The position numbers and the translations under genes were made by a program. 64,000 nucleotides of DNA from Apiosordaria backusii (lineage: Eukaryota; Ascomycota; Sordariomycetes; Sordariales; Lasiosphaeriaceae): the NCBI GenBank assembly GCA_030549205.1, contig JAUKTV010000008.1, positions 434,001 through 498,000 of the forward strand, written 5' to 3'. Positions within the stretch are counted from its first letter, which is position 1; the number at the start of each line of letters is the position of its first letter. This document shows, in pieces, positions 55,997-64,000 of the stretch. The notes below the pieces were generated by a model. That model was not told where the DNA came from. It ran no database searches and saw only the letters and a program-made list of their open reading frames with translations.

Positions 55997-57716
55997 ACAC
56001 TGGATGTTGTTCAGTGTGATGATGGTGGGAAGGTTGTTGTTTGGGTCGAGGTTTCGAGAGCTGGTTTTTAAGCTGCTCGACTTACTGTGGGCCTTTGCTT
56101 CTTGACAGAAGGTCTGGTCTGGTTGCTCCTCATGTTGGTGTCGATTCACTTGCCATTGGGATTGATATTGTCCTGATTGGTCAGTTATTGTTCCTGGTGG
56201 GTCTTATTGCTGATATCGTTGAGGTTTGGTCTGCTATTGTCGCCGCTTATCAAACGGAAGGTGCAGAGATTGTCGTTGGTGAAGTTGAGTCTTGGTGTCT
56301 TATTCTTCAATTGGTGGGCCTCAAGCATGAAACCTGCTATCACCAAGCCTAACCCTTTGTCTTTCATATCCAATAGGGTAACTTCCATCTTTGAGGGGTC
56401 GTGGATGTTAAATTTGACCAGGAAGATAAACTGACCATCGGATAGTACATGATAGTTAGTGGTTAGCCATATGGACCGGCTGTATTTAACGATCTGCTGG
56501 ATAATCTTAAGAGACGTGCTGTCAAACCATGAATTTTTATCCTGTTGTTGGTGAAGTTGCTCCGGCTCTGACTGCAGTTGTTGGCGATGCTTATCAGGAG
56601 CAGGATCAGACCCAAGCCAGCTCATCACGGTGAAGAATGACGACGGTGAGGAGTACCAGCGATGTAAGGCAGAAGACGATACAGATTATATTGCCACAGA
56701 TGGCAAATTCTATCCCGGTGCCCAGGTGTGTTCCCTCGACAAAAAAGGCCAAGCGTACAGTTATGTCTCAGGAATCGGTTTGAGTGGCGTAGCTCGGCGC
56801 TTGGTAACGTTGAAATCGGACACAGCAGCATTTGATGGCGCGCACGGTGGGTTCTCACAAGGCGAAGTAAGTACTCAAATCAAGAAGGGGAAAAAGGTGA
56901 TGTATTCGTCTAAGTATGAACGAGCCAAGCCCAGCAATGATGATATTTCATGAGCCATGAGTGGGTCCCAACTGCGACCCCACACGTTCCAAAGTGAAGT
57001 TAAGAAGTAAGATAAAAGCGTTTCCTAACCAAGCTCGGACAGGAGAAAAAAGCTTTCCGAGACAAACCCAGCGCAAGCAAACGAGCCCAAGCGGCTGCTC
57101 ACGTCAGAAATGAGTATGTGCGTTTGCGAAATTTTGAATTATGGTGAATGCGGGCGGAGGACAATCTTGATAACTTAGTATATAAAAGTAATAGTCACAG
57201 AAGAAACTGGGGAAGGGAAAAGATTGAAAAAATAAAGCGGGACTTGTGCTATGACATCGCTGGCCATGTCAATATCACTGGCGATCTTCACATTGGTAGC
57301 TGGTCAGGACCCAGCCACCAAAACAATTACAGCACCCAAGGCTTGTCTCGGCGGCCAACTCCTAACGCAGTCCACAACACTGTTGTCCTTCTGTATTGGC
57401 TATCGGGGCTTGTTGCGACAATCTCTCTTCCACCACCCTGCAACACCATGCAAAGCATGTTAGGTCTGCATTCATCTGAAGAGCCCTCGATCTGAACAGC
57501 ACAGAAAACTTGGCAGTAGGGTTGGCGCAAATACCACTCCTGCATGGCATAAACACGGCATCAATGTTGAACATTGGGTACTATGGACGAGGACTTTGCG
57601 GTGTAAAGTTCTTTTTGAACGGACCATTATTGATAAACAGGCACAAAGGTGCCTGGTCTATGGTTTTGTAAATAAAGCCAAGCTGAAAGCAAATATTCCC
57701 GGCTAGAATAGACGAA
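55997..57716. other. intergenic with unsupported frames
   Basis: A minus-strand frame at 56185..56628 (147 codons, MMSWLGSDPAPD start) and a plus-strand frame at 56630..56953 (107 codons, no ATG) lie nearly head to head. Neither has a known domain or convincing exon links, so neither is called as a gene. Confidence 0.4.
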
Positions 57717-58649
57717 TCAAATGGCCTCCAAAAACTTGACCACCCTCTCAGCAAGCCATTTCTGAGCGTCAGGGGAAGAAACAACGTGATCAGCATCTGG
57801 AACAAACCCAGAAAGCTCACTGACAATTCCCTTTGGTGCCGCTGCTACCCATCTTTCCAACAATGCCTGTCTGTCAACCAATGCCGGAACCATCTCATCC
57901 TTCTCAGCCGGCAAAATCAGCAACGGCTTCTCAACCTTGCCAAACTTGGTTGCGAGAATGTCATCCGAAAGGTCAGAGGCAAAGTAATCCTCAGCGCCAC
58001 TATCGATTTGGTCAGTTTACCATTCAAGACAGGGGGTTGGAGGAGAAACAAACCCAACAGCAGCAAAGCTCCACCACCTCGCAGGCGTGACAGGGGTATC
58101 AACAAAGGGGATGTGTTCCTTCGGCATAGCGACATACTCCTTTCCCTGGTCAATCAACTCTTTTGCCACGACCAAGCTCTCAGCCAATGCCTCAGACGAC
58201 CAAACTGCTATCGCTGCCTCTCTGTCAGAAACAGGGGACGTCAAGATGTACCCATCAACTTGCGGCAGCTGGTCAGGGTGGTTGTTGTACTCTAGAGTGT
58301 CCTGGCACCCTGTGCTTGCCCCCATCAACACAATCTTTTCTTTCTTGAGATCATCACAGAGATACCGGACCAGTCGTGCCAGGTCTCGGACATCATTGTC
58401 CAGGGAAGAGTAGCCCCATCCAGAGTAGGAGCTTCGCATGCGCAGCTCCCAGATGGAGTAATCTGAGGGAAGGGCAGCCTGAAGATGTGTGTGACCCGTT
58501 GTGTGAGGTCCAGCTGTGAGACCGTGGATGAAGACCAGGGCGTTGGGAGAGGAGAAAGGTTCGTATTCATATGCGGTGAGGCGTAGGACATGGGAGCTCT
58601 CCGAGGGCTCCTCGGGGAGGGGGTGGACGACGACTTTAAAGGGGGCCAT
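57717..58649 (-). CDS. DUF1749 alpha/beta hydrolase (SidJ-like)
   Basis: Two exons: 58054..58649 and 57717..57999 (54-nt intron), 292 residues. The fold is clear: ALVFIHGLTAGPHTTGH (oxyanion region, about 37-53), MRSSYSGWGYSSLDNDVRDL, the nucleophile elbow MGASTGCQDTLEY (Ser), GYILTSPVSDREA, and the second exon with LLILPAEKDEMVP (Asp) and DADHVVS (His). The family includes SidJ, the fungal esterase that hydrolyses siderophores of the fusarinine type. Many members have unknown substrates, so the siderophore role is a family inference. No signal peptide; cytosolic. Confidence 0.88.
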
Positions 58650-59111
58650 GTTGGTAGAAAGAATAAGACAATGGAAGACGAGTTATAGTGTTGCACATAA
58701 AAGAGAACAATGAGTAAAGCAGGTGACAGGTCTATATCTGTGAGTATTCGTGCTTGGGTTTGTACTGTAATGACCGAGTGCTTGGGTTTGTACTGTAATG
58801 ACCGAATACGAATACGATTGCGGTATTGAAACCGAAAGCGAGGGCAATCGTGCTGCTGGTAGTATGCACAGCGGTTGGTTGCTAACAGGATTGCAGTGTG
58901 TTGAATGACTGATGTTGGTGGTTGGTGACTGGCTCGTTGTGACTGTTTAAAAATGGATGCAAGCATCAAGCATGCAGATGACTGGCAGGTTTGCAAGCCA
59001 TTAGCATCTTGGTCGCTCCATGTTTACCCCTTCAATTGTTCCTAGTTTTTGGATGCCTCATCCTTTTTCCGGCAAGCCATCACCAACGACGTCTCTCAAT
59101 CTGCCAGCCAG
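58650..59111. other. intergenic upstream of DUF1749 hydrolase
   Basis: No gene. Holds the 28-bp duplication at 58750-58805 within the presumed promoter. Confidence 0.45.
58750..58805. repeat. exact 28-bp tandem duplication
   Basis: GTGCTTGGGTTTGTACTGTA followed by ATGACCGA occurs twice head to tail, without mismatch, about 100-156 bp upstream of the DUF1749 hydrolase start. Short GAATAC repeats follow. Confidence 0.95.
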
Positions 59112-60313
59112 TCAGACATAGACGCGGGCACCGTGAGGAGCTGTTTGAGCCTGCACTCGCGCCAGCTCTGTTCTGATCAATTGCAGCTCTTCAATCCGTC
59201 GCAGCTTTCTCTTGGTCACGCTTACTACCGCTGGGAGGACTGGCAGTTGCTCAACCATGGCCTGAACACGGGGCTGCAAGACCACTCCATGTGCGTGGGC
59301 GAATCCTCGAAGCTCTTGACCTTCTACTTTGATGCGCCATTCCAATACCGCAATTTTCATGCGGTTCAAGATCTGTGGCCTTGTTGTCCGAGCGTCTGGA
59401 TCCCCATCGGGGAAGTGGTGGTGGGCTGATCGTTGGTGATCCGGGAGTGTTCGTGTAACGTACATCTTGCTGCAGAGCTGGCCAGGCTGGCCCACGATGG
59501 GTAGCCCACAGCGAATAGATCCCTCTCGGTTGCGGATGAGGGTACTAGGGTTCCAACTGGAAGCGTTAGCACCGTCAAAGAGCAGGTCTCTCATCTATTG
59601 TGTCCTGTGAAAAGGGCACTTACTTTTGAGGTTCAGTCTCCTTGGAAGCTCGGATTGTTATCTCCCCTCCATGAGCCAGAGTAGCAACACCGGCAACATT
59701 GGCGCGTTCGCTTGCACGCTCTAATCGCTCGGAAGCCGCTTGAACAGCTCTGGCATTCGTCATGTTGTAGCCATGTCCTTTATCAATGCTGATGTCCCCA
59801 AGTCCTCTCGGAGCATGCTCAGCACCAAAACTGCCAGCGTAGCCAGGAGCGCGAGCGATGATAGAGGCATCGTTTTGGTCTGTCGTGATATCCGGATAAA
59901 TAGAGCGACAGAAATCATCAATCCCATCATCTCCGTGCCCATCCTTACTCAAAGGGGCAGCAAAGCCTCCACCCTGTTCAAAGCCGGTAATAGATTGTCG
60001 AGGAGCATTTTTATCTTGTGTTTCGTCTGTCTGATACAAATATTGCGCGTGCTCCGGAATGGCTATCTCAGACTCCTGGAAAATCCCATAGTGCTCAAAT
60101 CCATCGTAGATTGCATTCATCCAGAACTCGATCTGCTTGCCGCATAGCTCAATTTCACTACTGAAGAAGTCAGCCTTGCTCGGAGCCTTACGGAAAATGT
60201 GAGTCGGGATAAGATCAGGCTGGGGTAAACACTGAGACGAATCAGGAGCCGATAGCCACGCATGTCTTTTGCACCACTACCTGGTACTTCAACACCTTCA
60301 TGAACCCCTCCAT
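59112..60313 (-). CDS. zinc-finger-like protein B
   Basis: Three exons: 60281..60313, 59624..60231 and 59112..59556, joined through a GTAAGT...GCTAAC...CAG intron (67 nt) and a 49-nt intron; 361 residues. The first exon is short and is the least certain part. Residues about 12-205 have no known domain (KADFFSSEIELCGKQIEFWM, MTNARAVQAASERLERASER). Residues about 225-260 carry CGLPIVGQPGQLCSKMYV followed by TRTLPDHQRSAHH, a C-x11-C-x11-H-x4-H finger that matches protein A. The C-terminal region is helical and basic. It flanks the DUF1749 hydrolase on the other side from protein A. Confidence 0.55.
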
Positions 60314-61913
60314 TGTGACATCATATCAGTTCAGGGTTGCAAAGCGATGGATAAGCAAATGTTCATTGGGTTATTTGGGAGGATGTGCATCATAAGACTG
60401 GGTTCGAACTGGGAACATACCCTTGTATAGCTCGTTGGATCGCGATGAACTGCACATGGGCGGCAATCGCATTGAAAGTTCTGGACAATAATCAGCGTCA
60501 GTTCTGTTTCTGGACATTGGGCCCGGACAAAGCACCAGATCCAAAAACCAAATGGCAAAGAAGGTAAACTAACATGGTGGAATTCTGACGATCCATTGTG
60601 AGGGTATTGGTGAAGTATAGTGCGAGGAGTTTTAGTTGAACGATGTGTCAATGTCGTTGTTGTTTGTCGAGAAAGGGTGGAAGTTCTCTCGTGGCAATCT
60701 GCTGTTTCTTTTTATAGAGAAGGCCGAGCCGAACCATGTGTCCTACGCTGACAGACAGCACGCCGGGAAATAGCAATACCGGCAAACAATAACACTGCAA
60801 ACGGTGCTGCCTATAAAAGTACGGAAGCAGATCTGTCAATATCCGAATACCGGTAGCAGAGTACAAAAGGACAATGGTCCCAATTGTCACGGCTGTAGGC
60901 TTTCCGAGGCAAAGGGCTAGGTACTGAATCACCATACCAGGTACTCAATTGACCGAATCCAAGCTAAAGAGGGAAAAAAGGAAAGAGGGCTTCCAGACCT
61001 GCAGGGATTTTGTGGGTGGCTGCAGGGGCTTGCACTAGCTAAAGCCAGAACTTAGAAAAATGGGACCTTGATAAGATAAGGTCTGGCCAATCAAATTGTC
61101 TCGTCTCTAACAAAGTACATGCGGAGCACTGAAGCTCCCTGGAAGCCTGCGTCAGAAAGCGCTAAAATAGCCACTGCTTAGCGACTCACGGTCACTGAGA
61201 ATCTTCCCCTTAGGGCTCTCCATCGCTAAAGACCCCTAAATCTGCCATGTACCCTATGCCAAGGAAAAAATAGACTGTTTGACCCAAAGGGATGGTGACC
61301 ACTGGAAAGTGGGCGCCAGTGCCATGACACCAATACGGCATGTGTCTGCTGATAACACTTTGAAGCAGATGTCTCTCATGAAATCGAACCATTGATGACG
61401 GGGACATGATTGCTCCTCATTTCAAGGTAGAAAGCAAAAGCCGTGATGGCCGAACTTGGGCGGTATGCCGTTCACGTGATCAGGCCTGGTCTCAGGAGTT
61501 GCAGGATTGGCGCAGCTCCACTTGGAGAGCGTGAGGTTGGAGCTTGGCGGCAAATTCCGGGCCTTCGCTCTGTAATTAATGTATGTGGATTTCTCCTTGT
61601 TTAAGATTTGATGTCAATTATGAGTAAAGCTCAGACATAGTGTGACTTCGAATCCTTGCTGAGCACATAATCCCAAATGAACTACGTCGTGCGGTGAAGT
61701 TCCAAGAAACCTCCCCACATGACTGTGGGCTCTACACCAGGGACTCTGTCAGCTGTGCTGGTCGACACTGTCGTATGATTCGTTTTGAAGCTGTTACTTA
61801 CACAAAGGCACTAACTGGGCCAAATAAACCTTCTTTTTCTTCATGGAATCCAGACCTGGATATTGATTGCTACTTCTTGCATTGAGCGTCAAGCTCATCC
61901 CAAGTTGGCGGGT
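60314..61913. other. intergenic, no gene recognised
   Basis: Scattered frames of 60-106 codons without domain or splice support; holds the promoter of zinc-finger-like protein B on the minus strand. Confidence 0.4.
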
Positions 61914-62149
61914 ACGCCCTGGACAAAAAAACTGGCACCGCTACATACACAGCCTACCACATAGACTACTAAATACAGGCGTTGCGATTGTATTTAAAGG
62001 CCTATTACACCATTTTAAAGCCTGTCGACTATCTTTAAAGGTCTACTGACCATCTTTCGACGCTTAACGGCTATCTTATGTGGTCTGTCACCTGTAGTAT
62101 TTTGATGCCTGTTGAACACTTGTAGTACCAGTTTTTTTGTCCACAGCGT
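61914..62149. mobile_element. short non-autonomous element, subfamily B (copy 7)
   Basis: The best preserved subfamily B copy, 236 bp. The left end is ACGCCCTGGACAAAAAAACT and the right end, reverse complemented, is ACGCTGTGGACAAAAAAACT; the inner bases GG and TACC/CACC continue the match. It is flanked by an exact 7-bp direct repeat, GGCGGGT, at 61907-61913 and 62150-62156. Inside are three to four units of the CTATCTTTAAAGGTCTACTG type between subfamily-specific arms (GCTACATACACAGCCTACCA on the left; GTGTTCAACAGGCATCAAAA on the right, reverse complemented). Non-coding. Confidence 0.9.
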
Positions 62150-64000
62150 GGCGGGTTACTTTGCTTATAAACAGCAACAACTATGGCCATGCCTCAAAAT
62201 GCACACGGCCCAGATACTGTGATTTGAAACGATTTCTTGTCATGCTGCACTTCATTATACTCACCTGATATCCCGATGGTGCTGCGTATCTAGTTCCAAA
62301 TGTCTACATGCAGTTTTCCATAGAGCATTAGGGCCCAAACACGCCTCAAACTCTACCGTGACCAAGCACCTCTCGCCTTCTGCGTCTCCAAAATGTAGGT
62401 AGCTGGCGCGGGTAGCTGGCGCCCAAGGTCAGTATCATGAGCCCAGACAACTGGGCATCATGAAGTTTAACCGGCCTGGCTAACTCAAACACAACAACGC
62501 TCACATTGTATTGGCACAATGGATGAACATGTAAGACCCTTGCAACCAACGACAAGTTCCTCTTGACCTACAATTTATGCAGGGACATGGGCTTTGGGAG
62601 TGCATGCCAATCAACCGAGTCCTGCTCGGCTCAGAAAAATCACCGCTGACAGAGAGAGACTTTGTGGGGATTTCGCTGTCGAGAGCAGGGGTTCAGGATA
62701 TCGGCTCCATCCTTCTCAGTTTTACTTGGCGGGACATGCAAGTGGCAGTTGAATTACAAAACCTTTGGACGGACTGGACTTGATGCCCGTGAAGTGTTTG
62801 CACTCAAGCTGAAAACAATTTCTTCCCGTCTCGCTCTTCCTCTTACTTGGTAGCGAGCGAAGTCAAAATAAGCCTCATCAAAGGAACCGCCGTACCATAA
62901 AAGGAATTGCCTTTGCGAGTTTATTTTTGAAAACCTCATTTTGTTGACAGATATACAAAAGTCTTTATTGGCAAGGTAGCATAGGCAAAATCAGAAGCGA
63001 GCCGCCTCTGCCGCGTTGTGGCACTGCTCGCCAAGAGATCTTGAGGGTTTTTTTGGCCCACCAAAGACTCGCTTAGAGCTACACTTTTGGGTGTTGACTG
63101 GGGAAGCCAGGATGAGGGGCCCCTTGACCTGGATAACGCCCGAAATTGGAACTCTGTGCCGAGCGGATGTGCTCTTGAAAACGGGTCTCTGTGGTTATCT
63201 ACCTTATGGAGTTAGCAATTCGATATTTCGAGCGCCATACACACCAACGGATGTTCGCGCCGGCGAGAGCTGTCGAGATATCGACATCAAGCAACGAGAG
63301 GCCAGCCTTTGGACTCAGGGATGTATCAGATGCTATTGACTCCAATTTCTCCAACTTTCACATGCTGTGATTCATCAGCAGACCCTGCATCGCGTCGGCT
63401 GTCACATTTACGCTATCCAAGCGCCGTTGAAAGATGGCTGCGACTCTCTCCTATGGCCCAATCGCATTCTCACCTTGGGAGATCGAGCTCGATGCGATGC
63501 CGGCAGTGCTAAAATGCGGGGGAAGGCCGTGGCGGCCGGCGCTCCATGACGGTCCAGTAAGGTGTGCCGGGGCCTATCCGGCCTAACGGGACTCGATGCC
63601 GCACCAAAATCCACAGGACCTTCCGTCCACAGACTTATTTTTGTGGCACATTCAGGTTTTTGGAACTTTGTTGGGGAATACGTCGGCCCGTCAGCGTAAC
63701 TGGCTCCCCGCAAAATGGTAAGCCACGTCGCTTCCCTCGCGAAACTGCTGCAAGTTCCGGGCTTCTGGTACAATTCAGGATCAACGTCCGCTACTGCCAG
63801 TTCAAATGACCCAGATAAACACCTCACGATGCAACTCTGCAAGCCACAACCCGCCCGAGCGCTAGCGAAGCGTTACAATGCCAATGCGGGGAATGCCTGT
63901 CTACCATGGACCTTGACGGCGTGGGGAAGGTGCCATCGGTCTTGGCGCTCGATGGAATCTCCATCTCACCGTCTGATACAGGCAGAGGTGAAATTGAGGC
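62150..64000. other. no gene recognised to window end
   Basis: Frames up to 144 codons exist on both strands near 63.0-63.8 kb, but none has a recognisable domain. A gene starting outside the window could extend into this part. Confidence 0.4.

Noticed and set aside
56185..56953. Head-to-head frames of 147 (-) and 107 (+) codons
   Set aside because: No known domain; the plus frame has no ATG; no coherent exon links could be built.
63016..63842. Frames near the right edge of the window
   Set aside because: No recognisable domain; may be non-coding.

Overview
The window is nuclear DNA of a filamentous ascomycete, most likely a Sordariomycete and plausibly Sordariales. The evidence is short spliceosomal introns (about 49-97 nt, GT...CTRAC...AG), compact genes on both strands, and fungus-specific families: Rtc1, SLX4 in its filamentous-fungal form, DUF7918, rhodopsin-domain receptors, CBM1-bearing esterases and SidJ-like DUF1749 hydrolases. 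Genus is not claimed. Exon structures were assembled by hand from splice signals, frame continuity and family conservation.

Layout. 1-1439 holds no recognised gene. 1.4-8.2 kb: divergent splicing factor Cactin (-) and SEA-complex subunit Rtc1 (+). 9.1-11.8 kb: a decayed extended-SDR gene with a minisatellite, a small transposon-like element, and a small secreted protein. 12-20.5 kb: a UVRAG/Vps38-like PI3-kinase subunit, a single-pass membrane protein, a small basic protein, a cysteine-rich secreted protein and a seven-helix rhodopsin-domain receptor. 22.3-29.3 kb: an accessory stretch with two DUF7918 paralogues, a DJ-1/PfpI protein, tRNA-Thr(AGU) and an unknown protein rich in psi-K-x-E motifs. 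29.7-36.4 kb: housekeeping and DNA-repair genes (CPD photolyase, ribosomal protein eS21, SLX4). 36.7-44.5 kb: a NUDT19-like Nudix hydrolase with an apparent frameshift, an AAA ATPase, a gamma-glutamyl-cyclotransferase-fold protein and an amidoligase-family protein. 45.5-49.4 kb: a Gln-rich unknown and an HNH-nuclease-domain protein. 51.4-54 kb: two convergent secreted esterases (feruloyl esterase CE1 and GDSL/CE3), each with a C-terminal CBM1. 55.4-60.3 kb: two proteins sharing an unusual zinc-finger-like motif, on either side of a DUF1749 hydrolase. 60.3-64 kb: no convincing gene.

The most distinctive feature is a family of seven short non-autonomous elements (about 210-480 bp). They share termini resembling 5'-ACGCTGTGGACAAAA. 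Three have flanking direct repeats of 7 bp (two exact, one 6/7). They carry internal arrays of a roughly 21-bp unit (AGATAGTCGATAGGCCTTTAA) whose copy number varies between elements. They fall into two subfamilies that share ends but differ in their arms, and they look like MITEs with expandable subterminal arrays.

Functional links are otherwise modest. Photolyase and SLX4 are both DNA-repair genes separated by eS21. The two CBM1 esterases would act together on arabinoxylan. The DUF7918 pair and the zinc-finger-like pair look like local duplications.
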